Shown here in pieces: positions 34,556 through 43,173 of a stretch of 64,000 nt of DNA. A model generated the notes under the pieces. That model had not been told where the DNA came from. It saw nothing but the letters and a program-made list of their open reading frames with translations, and did no database searches. The position numbers and the translations under genes were made by a program. Origin of the DNA: Cytophagales bacterium (GTDB lineage: Bacteria; Bacteroidota; Bacteroidia; Cytophagales; Cyclobacteriaceae); NCBI GenBank assembly GCA_033344775.1, contig JAWPMT010000005.1:434001-498000 (forward strand), read 5' to 3'. Numbering within the stretch: the first letter of the stretch is position 1; each line of letters starts with the position of its first letter.

Positions 34556-35842
34556 ATGTCTTCAGTAACTATAAGCCCCTTCGCAAGAGAAACAAAAGAT
34601 GGTAAAGTAACAGTCTACATTCGAATAATAATCGCTGGAGAAAAGATCGACCGATCCACGGGTATTAAGATCGATAAATCAAAGTGGGATACTAAAAACA
34701 CAAAAGTCAAAGGTTCTGGAAGGCTTGCTGTCGAATACAACAATAGCATTGAAACGAAAGTGAGCCATTATCATAAAATAGCTCAGGACATCACACGAGA
34801 TGAGATGATCCCCACGAAGGAAGAAATAAAGAGAAGAGAACAGCTATTAAAAACTAAAGCTCAGTCCAACTCTGAATTAGAAGTCAAAAAACCTTTAACA
34901 GATGTTTTCAAACATCTCTATGGGCTTGATGACCTATCAGATATCAAAACAAACAATACCAAGAAGAAAAGGCAATCGGAAATGGTAAAATTAGAGAAGT
35001 ACCTTTCTTCCGAGTCCGGTAAAGAATATAAAAATGCCTCCGTGGAGGATTGGCGAAATAATGTAAGAATCCTTGAAGAGTTCGCTCAATTTCTCCATAC
35101 AGAAATCGGAAATGGTCAATCAACTATAGCCAAGAGTTGTCAAATCGTGAAATCCGTCATAAGACAGGCAATCGAAAGACATCAAGAGGGTTACTTATCA
35201 GCGAAGGTTCCGACACAAGAAAGAAAAGACAAAGAGAACATTTACTGGTTATTTGATCATGAACTGGAAACACTTTACATGCATGATTTCCAGCTCAAAT
35301 CCAGGCAAAATGCAGTAAATATGTTTCTTATCATGAGCAGTACCGCCATGAGAATTGGTGACTACAGGGAATTTGCTAAAGAGCCTCAAAAGTATTTGAA
35401 TGATACGGAGGTGCTATGGAATGCAGGCAAGACCAAAAACAACCACATGATACAGCGAAACATGCTATACTTCGAAAAAGTATATCAACGATTAAATGGC
35501 CAACTCCCCTCCATGGCTGGGGCAAATATGAACAGCTATCTGAAGTTGGCACTAGAAGAAGCCAGAGTAGACAGAAAGGTGATAAACAAAGAAGGTGAGG
35601 TAGTGCCAATTCATTCACTAGTTCATAGTCACATGGCGAAATCAACGACTATCATGTACATGCTAGTCAATTTAGAACTTGACCTTGAAACTGTTTCCAT
35701 CCTAACTAGTACCGATGTTCAGACAATCAAGAATCATTATAGTGCCTATGGAAAAATCGAGGCAAATGAGAAGTTGAGAAGGGCAATTATTGAAAAGAAT
35801 GAAATCGAAATGAAGGTTTCAAAAAAAATACACTCTGCCTAG
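34556..35842 (+). CDS. Tyrosine recombinase (integrase) of the island
   Basis: 428 residues, with a Bacteroidota-type layout: an N-terminal arm-binding region (~1-110), a SAM-like core-binding domain (~120-220) and a catalytic domain (~225-420). The first arginine is in STAMRIGDY (~R266). The HxxR box reads HMAK (H359, K362), so lysine takes the place of the second arginine. The following GH position aligns with threonine (~386). The nucleophile is probably Y395 in NHYSAYGK. It lies directly inside the left attachment site and reads inward. It would catalyse integration into tRNA-Glu and, with an excision factor, excision. The altered boxes may mean a divergent but working subfamily or reduced activity; I cannot decide from sequence. 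Confidence 0.85.
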   Translation: MSSVTISPFARETKDGKVTVYIRIIIAGEKIDRSTGIKIDKSKWDTKNTKVKGSGRLAVEYNNSIETKVSHYHKIAQDITRDEMIPTKEEIKRREQLLKTKAQSNSELEVKKPLTDVFKHLYGLDDLSDIKTNNTKKKRQSEMVKLEKYLSSESGKEYKNASVEDWRNNVRILEEFAQFLHTEIGNGQSTIAKSCQIVKSVIRQAIERHQEGYLSAKVPTQERKDKENIYWLFDHELETLYMHDFQLKSRQNAVNMFLIMSSTAMRIGDYREFAKEPQKYLNDTEVLWNAGKTKNNHMIQRNMLYFEKVYQRLNGQLPSMAGANMNSYLKLALEEARVDRKVINKEGEVVPIHSLVHSHMAKSTTIMYMLVNLELDLETVSILTSTDVQTIKNHYSAYGKIEANEKLRRAIIEKNEIEMKVSKKIHSA

Positions 35843-35925
35843 AATGTGGTTTTCGTAGAGAGCTATGGAAAAATCTGAAACGAAATTCTCAAACTTCTGC
35901 ATAAATTACTCTAATAATTCGACAC

Positions 35926-36420
35926 CTAATGATCTTGATTCTTCTCACCCTCTAACAACCTCTGTAGTTGTTCCTGATCGAAGGAAACTGTCCCTCCATT
36001 TTGCCTAATAGTGTTTATTGCCTGAGCTATCCGCTCTAATGCTTCAGCCTTGCTAATGAGCAATTCGTCTTCTGCCATTTTTTGCTCAATTTCCAATTTC
36101 CTTCTCTCCGCCTCCACTTCCGCATGTTTCTGAGCCGTAAGAGCAAACTTTTCTGCCGCTGTTGAAAGTTGTAGCTCAGCCTCAGCAGTCATCCTAATCG
36201 CTTTGGCTTCTGCCAATTTAACACCTGCTTCCTTAAGCCTTAGAATATCATCCTCTGTATACTCCTCAACAAGTCCAAGAAACTCCAAAATTCTCCTAAA
36301 TACCTTTTTCCCTGTTTTTGGAACTCTGGCAACCCGGGCATTATTCATTTTCTGAGCGAATTCCTGCTCTTCGGATTCTGTCGGCTCTGACCCTATTGGA
36401 ATTTTTACTAATCTTACCAT
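35926..36420 (-). CDS. Hypothetical coiled-coil protein
   Basis: 164 residues, not recognised. The middle (~60-130) is a long charged helix rich in Ala, Glu and Lys, very probably a coiled coil. The N-terminus carries a PTESEEQEFAQKM segment and the C-terminus is acidic and polar. It starts 10 bp after the stop of the membrane protein gene 36431-37309 on the same strand, so the two are likely one transcript and may form one complex. There is no signal peptide. Neither gene has an obvious place in integration or restriction. Confidence 0.6.
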   Translation of the reverse strand: MVRLVKIPIGSEPTESEEQEFAQKMNNARVARVPKTGKKVFRRILEFLGLVEEYTEDDILRLKEAGVKLAEAKAIRMTAEAELQLSTAAEKFALTAQKHAEVEAERRKLEIEQKMAEDELLISKAEALERIAQAINTIRQNGGTVSFDQEQLQRLLEGEKNQDH

Positions 36421-36430
36421 AACCCCGAAT

Positions 36431-37309
36431 TCATATATTAAGATACAGTTTCTTCTTGAGAAGAGGCTTCAATTCTTTCATGAAACTTCTTCCAAACATC
36501 TTCAGTTGATTTATTTGCTTAACACTCAGATCCTCTTGAACAGTAAAATCTTTAGTACTGTCTACGCCAATAATTGCCTTTATTTTACTACTGGTACTAA
36601 TCACCGGAATCGTCATTGTAAATGGAAATTGAGATAATACTACACTTTGATATGAAGTTAAATTCTCCTCGAAAGCACCATATCCATTTTCCTCAATATT
36701 TACCACTTCATTGCCAATATCATTTGACGGGTTTTTAATACCAATACCACACTCGGAATAAGCCAAACCAACCATTCCTTGTCCCTTTTCTTGTGGATTA
36801 ACAACAAAACTCAGTTCATCATCAATCAATTTCACACATAAGTTCTTGATTTCATGGTACTTAAAAGTTACGAGTTCCTTGTTTGACGGCTCTTGCCTTT
36901 TTTTGTTATTTACAAATCTGGCATACCAATCAGCTATTAGAAACCTAAAATAACCCCAGTTCTTCTCTGGGAGATATATTCTAAAGCTGACTTCACCGAA
37001 TGCTTTCAGGTCAAAAATATCAGCTAAATAATTGCAGTTTGTCTCGTAAAAGTCTCTCAATTGCTGCTCCAAAACAGCATCTTTTTCTCTTCCCCGTAAT
37101 CTATATTTCAACACCTCATTTTCAATCGGAAGATAAATAGCAGTAACAAAGAACCCGATTATAAAAAAGAATGTCTTGTTATACTCAATATTCGAAACCT
37201 TGGGAAAATTTTGGTAGTATTCGTCAAAGAATGAAAGCCTTGAACTCAATATCAAAAACGAGGCAGTTGCAAACAAAAGAATTCTAAGACAAGAGCGCCA
37301 AATCATCAA
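36431..37309 (-). CDS. Hypothetical membrane protein with a GAF-like C-terminal domain
   Basis: 292 residues. Two hydrophobic segments (~8-24 and ~46-64) are followed by a short charged helix and a soluble region. The pattern GQGMVGLAYSECGIGI near 175, then SSKIKAIIGVDSTKDFT near 255, resembles the entry and closing strands of a GAF sensor domain; this is a motif-level impression only. If right, it would be a membrane-anchored ligand or damage sensor working with the coiled-coil partner encoded next to it. No catalytic domain is visible. The pair may be an uncharacterised accessory or defence module. Confidence 0.6.
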   Translation of the reverse strand: MMIWRSCLRILLFATASFLILSSRLSFFDEYYQNFPKVSNIEYNKTFFFIIGFFVTAIYLPIENEVLKYRLRGREKDAVLEQQLRDFYETNCNYLADIFDLKAFGEVSFRIYLPEKNWGYFRFLIADWYARFVNNKKRQEPSNKELVTFKYHEIKNLCVKLIDDELSFVVNPQEKGQGMVGLAYSECGIGIKNPSNDIGNEVVNIEENGYGAFEENLTSYQSVVLSQFPFTMTIPVISTSSKIKAIIGVDSTKDFTVQEDLSVKQINQLKMFGRSFMKELKPLLKKKLYLNI

Positions 37310-37488
37310 TAAAATCTCAATCTTCTAAAATATCGAAGATAAACGATAAGAATTACTCTTTCCAAATTGATCTACAACTGAATAACGCATATAGTAGGGA
37401 TACCAATTATTGATTCAAATCAATAAAGTAAATGAAATCAAGGGAAATTTTTCCACCCAAAAGTTTTTTTCTCGGTACCCTTCACCCC

Positions 37489-37496
37489 TACCTTTG
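37489..37496 (+). promoter_or_regulatory. Possible -7 element before the HTH gene
   Basis: TACCTTTG fits the Bacteroidota -7 consensus TAnnTTTG, about 80 bp upstream of the start at 37576. The -33 region has only a T-run, no TTG, so this is a weak call. Confidence 0.3.
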
Positions 37497-37575
37497 TGAC
37501 CTGATCGGTATAAGTGTATAACTAAAGGCGCTTATCAAATCAGTAACAGATCGTTCTTCTAAACCCAATACAATA

Positions 37576-37842
37576 ATGGTAAAGAGACTTTACTATAAGG
37601 GCGAAGCTGTGCACAAAACAACCAGGGCCCTATCTAATTTATTATCAATTACTCAAGTATGTGAAGCTACGGGACTTAGCCGTAAGACCATTCACAATTA
37701 TGCAACAGAGGGAATTTTGCAAAAGCATTATTATCCTAACTCTACACGAGTTTACTTCTTATCAGAGGAGGTAGAAGAAGCCATTCCTGGCTGCAAAATC
37801 TATTCAATTGTTTCTAATAATGAAGAAGACAAAGCAGCTTGA
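37576..37842 (+). CDS. MerR/AlpA-like helix-turn-helix protein, probable excisionase or regulator
   Basis: 88 residues. The core LLSITQVCEATGLSRKTIHNYATEGILQK (residues ~22-50) is a winged HTH of the excisionase/MerR-N type, followed by the wing YYPNSTRVYFLSEEVEEAI. Such small proteins in integrated elements act as recombination directionality factors or as activators of the downstream genes. Its stop codon overlaps the start of the polymerase-like gene at 37839 by four bases, so the two are translationally coupled. The start could be further in, since the first 20 residues are basic and unconserved-looking. Confidence 0.75.
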   Translation: MVKRLYYKGEAVHKTTRALSNLLSITQVCEATGLSRKTIHNYATEGILQKHYYPNSTRVYFLSEEVEEAIPGCKIYSIVSNNEEDKAA

Positions 37843-38921
37843 TGAGCTTCACTTTTTTACCCGCAAACCTGGACCTTCAAGAGATCGTCCGGGCCTGCCC
37901 TCCTTCATTCGATGGGTTTGATATTGACAAGCTCACTTACTTGTTAGGTCTGATTGAATCGATTCCTCTTAAACCAAAAAATGAAAAGAAGGACGGCTAT
38001 ACCCTATTGAACGCTCAGCTTATGAAGAATGTGGTGAACAATTACAAATCGTACCTGAATTACGCCTGTAACGATGCCGAGATAATAGAAATATACACTC
38101 CATACCGACCGAAATACTTTAGCAAAGGATATCGCTTCAGAGAACCCTATACTGCCCCTATTAGAAAAGTCAATTACCAATCAATAAGTGGCCCAAAGAA
38201 ATTAAAAGAGATCACGGAACAAAAATTGAAGACAGTAGCAAAACACTGGTATCTTTATGAAAGCCTCCAAAGCGAAGGTCTGGATTTCAACTATGACTTA
38301 GCTGTTCAAACAAATGAAATAAGTCATCAACTTAAATCAATACACTCACCTGATATCGATTACATAAAAACAGTAACAGAAAAAGAAATCAAACATAAAA
38401 GTCCAAAAAACCAGTACAATCAAGGTGTAATTAGTCTCGAAAAAATTAAAAACAGGGAATGGGACCTATTTCTTGACTCGGAAGGCAGTGGAAGGTTTTA
38501 CCATACGCTATGTAGTCTACCGTCCAAATTCAGGCATCTTCTTAGTTACAAAGACAGAACCCTGGTCTCACTGGATTTAAAGAACTCTCAGCCGTATCTC
38601 TTCAGCAGATTATTACAACCTGATTTCTATTATATCGAAAGCACTATAGGTAAGAGTAACAGGGTCATAAACCCCCATAAATTCCCCTATAAGCCACTTA
38701 AATCTAACCAGGTAAATCACTATTTATCAGACAGTAAGTCATTATTTGAATTAAATGATTCATTATATAATGAACCTATATTTTCTACTTCTCTTACCGA
38801 TTCTTATACTGATAATAGGATTAAACATTCTTCTTATGTAATTACTCCAATAATTACCTCTCAACCTCTAGTATCCCTCCTGTATTCTCAGCTCATGCTC
38901 CTTCTTCCCTTATGTTGCTAG
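37839..38921 (+). CDS. Polymerase-A-like protein, N-terminal part (frame-broken)
   Basis: 360 residues. Residues ~215-260 read GRFYH, then LPSKFRHLL, then SLDLKNSQPYLFSRLL. This resembles the approach to, and motif A of, family A polymerases (GRL, then D-x-S-Q near the catalytic Asp; here D246). The final ~80 residues turn into Ser/Asn/Tyr-rich sequence and end in SLLYSQLMLLLPLCC, which looks like out-of-frame translation. The next gene, in the -1 frame relative to this one and overlapping it, carries apparent motifs B and C. Together they would make one protein of about 560 residues. So this is either a gene broken by one indel, a recoded gene, or two subunits. The family assignment is inference from short motifs. 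Confidence 0.5.
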   Translation: MMSFTFLPANLDLQEIVRACPPSFDGFDIDKLTYLLGLIESIPLKPKNEKKDGYTLLNAQLMKNVVNNYKSYLNYACNDAEIIEIYTPYRPKYFSKGYRFREPYTAPIRKVNYQSISGPKKLKEITEQKLKTVAKHWYLYESLQSEGLDFNYDLAVQTNEISHQLKSIHSPDIDYIKTVTEKEIKHKSPKNQYNQGVISLEKIKNREWDLFLDSEGSGRFYHTLCSLPSKFRHLLSYKDRTLVSLDLKNSQPYLFSRLLQPDFYYIESTIGKSNRVINPHKFPYKPLKSNQVNHYLSDSKSLFELNDSLYNEPIFSTSLTDSYTDNRIKHSSYVITPIITSQPLVSLLYSQLMLLLPLCC

Positions 38922-39514
38922 AATCTCTAATACACAATGATATACAGGAAGTTAAGGAGTATAGTAAGTCAGTTAGTGAAGGGGTGTTTTACAATCAATT
39001 AACAGAAGATCTGACCAACCAATTAAGTGTTGATGAACAAATTAGAGATGTTGTTACATCAAGAGACTTAGCAAAGAACCTGATCATGATTATCTTCTTC
39101 TCTCCCAATAACTCCACTAAACACAAGCACGAGAAACAGTTGTTCAAAGAAGAATATCCAACCATATATAAATTGATAAAGCAACTTAAGTCTTTCGATG
39201 AATACCCCATTAAAGAACGCCATAAATACTTCCCCTTCTTGTTGCAGAGATTGGAAGCTTATCTATTCCTGGAAGTCATTGCAAAGAAGTTTAAAACCAT
39301 GAATCCACTTGCTCCCCTCTTTTCAATTCATGATAGCTTAATCACTACTGTAGATTATGAAAACGATTTGAGGAGTCTTATGGACAAGGAGCTGACTTAC
39401 CACATAGGTATTCCTCCAACCATCAAACCAGAGTATTGGACCAGGGAACGTTTCTTTGAGATTGCCTGGAAAGAATTTGCGGACAGAAATGTCCACAATG
39501 GTCTTGCCGCTTGA
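38912..39514 (+). CDS. Polymerase-A-like protein, C-terminal part
   Basis: 200 residues. The segment RDLAKNLIMIIFFS (R51, K55) resembles the O-helix motif B (RxxAK, then aromatic-Gly/Ser), and LFSIHDSLITT (H140, D141) resembles motif C, which reads HDE in DNA polymerase I and HDS in T7 RNA polymerase. The open frame extends upstream of the listed ATG to 38825, and that extra sequence (IPPVFSAHAPSSLM) reads naturally into the protein. This supports a single ancestral gene with 37839-38921. Expected role, if active: replication or repair of the island. An intrinsic terminator follows at 39531. Confidence 0.5.
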   Translation: MLLESLIHNDIQEVKEYSKSVSEGVFYNQLTEDLTNQLSVDEQIRDVVTSRDLAKNLIMIIFFSPNNSTKHKHEKQLFKEEYPTIYKLIKQLKSFDEYPIKERHKYFPFLLQRLEAYLFLEVIAKKFKTMNPLAPLFSIHDSLITTVDYENDLRSLMDKELTYHIGIPPTIKPEYWTRERFFEIAWKEFADRNVHNGLAA

Positions 39515-39530
39515 CTCTCAATCTTAAATA

Positions 39531-39570
39531 TGCTTTTAGAGGCTAAATAAAAGCCTCTAAAGCATTTTAT
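39531..39570 (+). terminator. Intrinsic terminator after the polymerase-like gene
   Basis: Arms TGCTTTTAGAGGC and GCCTCTAAAGCA with a 9-base loop and one bulged T, followed by TTTTATT. The hairpin starts about 17 bases after the stop codon. Confidence 0.8.
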
Positions 39571-39651
39571 TGGAATTTAGGTAGATGACATCCATTTTAA
39601 TCCTAAAAGCCCTTAGAGTCGAATTATGTAGCCCTCCAGTAGAATCATCTA

Positions 39652-39918
39652 TTACTCTTCAATTCCTTCATCAACCACTTTATCTTCGGTTGTCTTTGCA
39701 TCTAGTTGTTCCACTTGGTTTCTAAGGGCAAATTCATCCAGTTCGTCCAGGAACTCAAAGAAGAATTTCATGTCCTCGATGAACCAATTAAAGTCAGGCA
39801 TCAGCTCTTCGTATTCTTTCTGCAAATAGAAGAACAGAATATGCCGGAGATTTTTTCTAAATCGGGGAATTTCGATGAGTTCGAGAAAGTGTTCTAACGA
39901 TTCACTGGAGTTACGCAT
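39652..39918 (-). CDS. Small acidic hypothetical protein
   Basis: 88 residues, not recognised. It is rich in Phe, Leu, Asp and Glu, with helical stretches (HFLELIEIPRF, FFFEFLDELDEF) and an acidic, disordered-looking tail. It is divergent from the XRE gene at 40063 with a 144-bp gap that holds a small palindrome, the usual arrangement for an XRE regulator and its target. An antisense frame exists at 39706-39897, but the codon use and composition of the minus-strand frame look more natural. An antitoxin, anti-defence or regulatory role is possible; nothing shows which. Confidence 0.5.
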   Translation of the reverse strand: MRNSSESLEHFLELIEIPRFRKNLRHILFFYLQKEYEELMPDFNWFIEDMKFFFEFLDELDEFALRNQVEQLDAKTTEDKVVDEGIEE

Positions 39919-39950
39919 AAATATTCAATAAAATATCTGAAAGGTCATAA

Positions 39951-39969
39951 ATATGCCTTAAAAGCATAT
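39951..39969. promoter_or_regulatory. Palindrome in the divergent gap (candidate operator)
   Basis: ATATGC, 7-base loop, GCATAT. It lies between the divergent starts at 39918 and 40063, 93 bp before the XRE gene. This is a plausible operator for that regulator but unproven. Confidence 0.35.
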
Positions 39970-40062
39970 CAAAGATATTCATAATAACGAATTGAATACA
40001 CTAAAGCATAAAAAAATGTCTTAGAAGGTTGACTGATTGTCCTTAATTTAGTCTTCCAAGAA

Positions 40063-40275
40063 ATGGAGAAACAAGCTTTCAACCGGATAAAGGCAGTTCT
40101 AGCCGAGAAAAACAAAACCAATAATTGGTTAGCTGACAACTTAGAAATGAATCGAACCACCATCTCAAAGTGGTGTAGAAACGAGATGCAACCTAGAGTA
40201 GAGACGCTGTTTAAAATTGCGGCAATATTAGAGGTGGATGTACGAGAGCTGCTGGTTTCGACCAAACGCACTTAG
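40063..40275 (+). CDS. XRE-family helix-turn-helix regulator
   Basis: 70 residues, one complete XRE/Cro-like HTH domain: helices around NNWLADNLEMNRTTISKWCRN (residues ~20-40) followed by RVETLFKIAAILEVDVRELL. No further domain is present. Very short XRE proteins often control restriction-modification genes or element maintenance; here the defence operon ends 3 bp beyond it on the opposite strand. It may control the 88-residue gene encoded divergently from it, or the defence operon. DNA binding is certain enough; targets are inference. Confidence 0.85.
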   Translation: MEKQAFNRIKAVLAEKNKTNNWLADNLEMNRTTISKWCRNEMQPRVETLFKIAAILEVDVRELLVSTKRT

Positions 40276-40277
40276 AG

Positions 40278-41423
40278 TCATAAGTCAGTCATATATTTCA
40301 GGTTTCTAGCATCACCGTAAGGATACAAGTCTCCGGGATTAACATTAACAATCCTTTTCGGATCAACTTTTTGAAGAACCTCATCAATGTGCTTGTCCTG
40401 ATAAGAATATCCGATGATTAGCAGGTCTGAATCATCTATTAATTCATTCCTGTATCTCGTTAATAGGTCGCTGTACATATAGTCGTTCTCGAGAAATGTT
40501 TGCTTTAAAGACCCGGTCAAGAATTGTGGAACAACAGAATGGTTAAAGTTTTGGATTATATCACCTGTGGAGAGGTCAATCCTGGCAGACCGATGAAGGT
40601 CATAATAATCATCAATCCGAAAATAGATTCTTTCACCTGTTAAGTAATTCATGTGGTCCTCCTTCTCGGCGATTTGATAAGCAAATTGATCCTTGCCTCC
40701 GTGCAGCTTCATGATCTTATACGGCGCTGAGTAATCCGACTTGAATACTGCAAGAGGTTGCTTCTGATTGCCAATAATCTCTGAATTCTCTCTGGTAAAA
40801 CCATCACTATAGCGGATTGCGCGCTTCCTTAAAACCTCTTCCAAGAGAAGGTCGTGATTCAATGAGAAGAAATTGACTTGATTATATACTGAAATATATG
40901 CCAGGAACTTGTCATATGACTCAATTTCATCAATGGGTTTGAACTTATCCGTACGCAATAGGTCGGCGATGAGATAATTGATGATATCAAGGACAAGAGG
41001 CAAATCAATGTCATCATACTTACTCCAGTATTTTGAATTGGGCATTCTCCTCTGTCTTGAGATTCGAAGAGAACGTTCGGCTTCTTTTGCTTGGACAACT
41101 TGAGAACTGAACCAGTCCTTTCCTTTATCAATCAGATAGGTCATGAAGATTTCATAGGAAGAGAAACTACCTTTCTCCCTTTTCATAGAGTGAACCAAAT
41201 GATTGAAAACGAATTCCACTATTTCGACTTCAACTGATAGCCTTCCGTTGTGTTTGTTAGCGTCATTCTGGAATTCCTTCCACCTCCATTGGCTGTCGGA
41301 GAAGAAGCATAACTTATCGAGAAAATCACGATCGAAGTAAGGATTGATGTCTTGGACGAGAGGGATGCCTGCGTCATAGGAAAAACCTGCACCGAGTAGT
41401 ACGTTTACTTTAGTTTGTTTCAT
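40278..41423 (-). CDS. SIR2-like domain protein, probable defence effector
   Basis: About 381 residues from the preferred start MKQTKVNVLLGAGFS (41423); an in-frame upstream ATG at 41453 adds ten residues. Motifs of the NAD-binding SIR2-like fold are visible: GAGFSYDAGIP at the N-terminus, FSLNHDLLLEE in the middle, KLHGGKD and LLIIGYSYQDKHI near the end. Proteins with this domain in immune systems deplete NAD+ after phage infection (for example ThsA and DSR proteins). The gene follows hsdS by 37 bp on the same strand, so it is probably co-transcribed with the type I restriction genes. It has no other recognisable sensor domain. It may work on its own or respond to restriction failure. Confidence 0.8.
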   Translation of the reverse strand: MKQTKVNVLLGAGFSYDAGIPLVQDINPYFDRDFLDKLCFFSDSQWRWKEFQNDANKHNGRLSVEVEIVEFVFNHLVHSMKREKGSFSSYEIFMTYLIDKGKDWFSSQVVQAKEAERSLRISRQRRMPNSKYWSKYDDIDLPLVLDIINYLIADLLRTDKFKPIDEIESYDKFLAYISVYNQVNFFSLNHDLLLEEVLRKRAIRYSDGFTRENSEIIGNQKQPLAVFKSDYSAPYKIMKLHGGKDQFAYQIAEKEDHMNYLTGERIYFRIDDYYDLHRSARIDLSTGDIIQNFNHSVVPQFLTGSLKQTFLENDYMYSDLLTRYRNELIDDSDLLIIGYSYQDKHIDEVLQKVDPKRIVNVNPGDLYPYGDARNLKYMTDL

Positions 41424-41460
41424 CGTTTTGTTGTTTATGCAAAGATAAACCAATCTCCGC

Positions 41461-43173
41461 TCAACTTCCAGCCAAAACCTCCGCCACCATAGCCTTCATG
41501 AGCTTCTCGGCTGTTTCATCGCGAATGAGGATGTGCGACTCCAGCGTATCACAGAGGGACATAAGGTGGTCTACCTGTTGTACAATTATTTCTTGTTCCT
41601 TGAAAGGAGGAATCGTCACTACTGTATCTCTAATAGTACCCATGGAAAGACTGGGTTGAGCCGTGGCTTTACTATGTTTAAATATTTCCAATTGACCAAC
41701 TGGTGACATAAGAAAGTATAATAAATATCTAGGATCGAGCCCTGTGAATGGTTCAAGCTTTGCCACATTCGGGGCAAGGTGCCACCTCTCTTTCTTATCA
41801 AAAATTGCTACATCTCCTATTCCGGCACCGATGAAGGTCATCAACAAACAAGGTTTTATCAATGCACATCTCGACAGAACCTTTGATGTTTCGAAATCAA
41901 TATATTTCAACTTTGACTCATCTATCCAACCCTTCTTCACATTCTGAGCTCTTATTACAGGTATATCACCATTATCTTCCAGCGAGATGTATTTGGTATA
42001 TTCAAATCCCGCTAGCTTCGTCACGAAGCATAAATCAACAACTTTAGCTACTTTCCACTTATTTGGGTATTGATGATGTATTAGTTCTTCTCCTTCAATT
42101 AAGCCACTTTCTCTTGGCTTTTGAAATGCCTTCTCCGCGATCAGCTTTTGTTTTTCTTCTTTGATTCGTTGCAAGAGTTCCGAGGCCGGTTCTACATCCG
42201 GGTTTGCTTCGCGCCACTTGCGGGTCAGTTTGCCTTGTACTGCCAGTTGCAAAATCGTCTCCCGGAGTTTCTTGACATTATTAAGTTCGTCAATGGTGTC
42301 AGAGAAATGGTTGTGAAGTAATTCCCAATGCCGAGTGTCGGCCGACTCGGTTAGGTGATGCAATGATGAAATCACAAACTGATGTTTCTTATCCAAGCGA
42401 ACTTTAGACAAGCGTTTCAGTTCTTCGATTTCTTCCTTCAGGTGATCAACGATCCTGACTATTTCTTTTTGTTCTTCGAGGGGCGGAAGAGCAAAAATTA
42501 TATTATTCAATAGTGGTTTTCGAACTCCCGACTGTCCGGCTGTTCTTTCAGAGTCATCAACGACAATCTTCTGAATCCTAGGCTCTTGAAGCAGTAAAAA
42601 CAAAAAATCTCTACACAGATTTTTTTCATAAATAGGAACCGCCTTCATCAAGGCTACATTGTAAGTACCACTTAACCCTCTTAGTATTTGAAAAACGGGC
42701 GGGCCATACCTCCCAATCATTATATCATCTTTAGTAAATGGTCTATTTGCGTATTCATTAGGAACATAAACTTTATGAAGATCACTTTTGAAATCCCGGA
42801 TCTGAACTAATCTTGTATATCCTTCCTGATATTGATAAATGAATTTTCCCTTTGGTGGTTGATTGCCGCCAATGATATTTACTATTTCACCAATTCTACC
42901 CCACGCCCAGTTTTTAGGCAATTCATAAGGGTATTCCTCTGTCTTAATGGGTTTAATCTCTTCATTTCGAATTTTCTTATCCTTGATAAGATCTAACCTT
43001 TTTACTTTGATCTTTTCTAATGACTTGGAGGCATGTTCGATATTTCTATTTTCTCGCCTCCATTTCTTTGTTAGTTTTCCTTCCAAAGCCAACTGTATCA
43101 TTAAATCCTGGACCTTTGAAGCATTTAATGGGTATTGGGTAAGTTCCGGGAATTGCTCTAACAACAGCATCAA
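41461..43173 (-). CDS. hsdS: Type I restriction-modification specificity subunit HsdS
   Basis: 570 residues with the classic two-half layout: target recognition domain 1 (~90-235, ending PPLEEQKEIVRIVDHLKEEIEELKRL), a central conserved helical region (~240-340 with LRETILQLAVQGKLTRKWR), target recognition domain 2 (~365-520), and a distal helix (PPFKEQEIIVQQVDHLMSLCDTLE). The N-terminus also carries the QLALEGKLTKKWRREN repeat. HsdS sets the two halves of the bipartite DNA site and scaffolds two HsdM and two HsdR. The start overlaps the hsdM stop by four bases (ATGA). The recognition sequence cannot be predicted from sequence alone. No truncation is visible, so the subunit looks intact. Confidence 0.95.
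   Translation of the reverse strand: MMLLLEQFPELTQYPLNASKVQDLMIQLALEGKLTKKWRRENRNIEHASKSLEKIKVKRLDLIKDKKIRNEEIKPIKTEEYPYELPKNWAWGRIGEIVNIIGGNQPPKGKFIYQYQEGYTRLVQIRDFKSDLHKVYVPNEYANRPFTKDDIMIGRYGPPVFQILRGLSGTYNVALMKAVPIYEKNLCRDFLFLLLQEPRIQKIVVDDSERTAGQSGVRKPLLNNIIFALPPLEEQKEIVRIVDHLKEEIEELKRLSKVRLDKKHQFVISSLHHLTESADTRHWELLHNHFSDTIDELNNVKKLRETILQLAVQGKLTRKWREANPDVEPASELLQRIKEEKQKLIAEKAFQKPRESGLIEGEELIHHQYPNKWKVAKVVDLCFVTKLAGFEYTKYISLEDNGDIPVIRAQNVKKGWIDESKLKYIDFETSKVLSRCALIKPCLLMTFIGAGIGDVAIFDKKERWHLAPNVAKLEPFTGLDPRYLLYFLMSPVGQLEIFKHSKATAQPSLSMGTIRDTVVTIPPFKEQEIIVQQVDHLMSLCDTLESHILIRDETAEKLMKAMVAEVLAGS

Noticed and set aside
38825-38921. Programmed -1 frameshift in the polymerase-like gene
   Set aside because: The frames fit a -1 shift, but I found no X-XXY-YYZ slippery site or clear downstream structure, so an indel, coupling or sequencing error is equally likely.
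39706-39897. 63-codon plus-strand frame
   Set aside because: It is antisense to the 88-codon minus-strand frame, which has the better start and composition.
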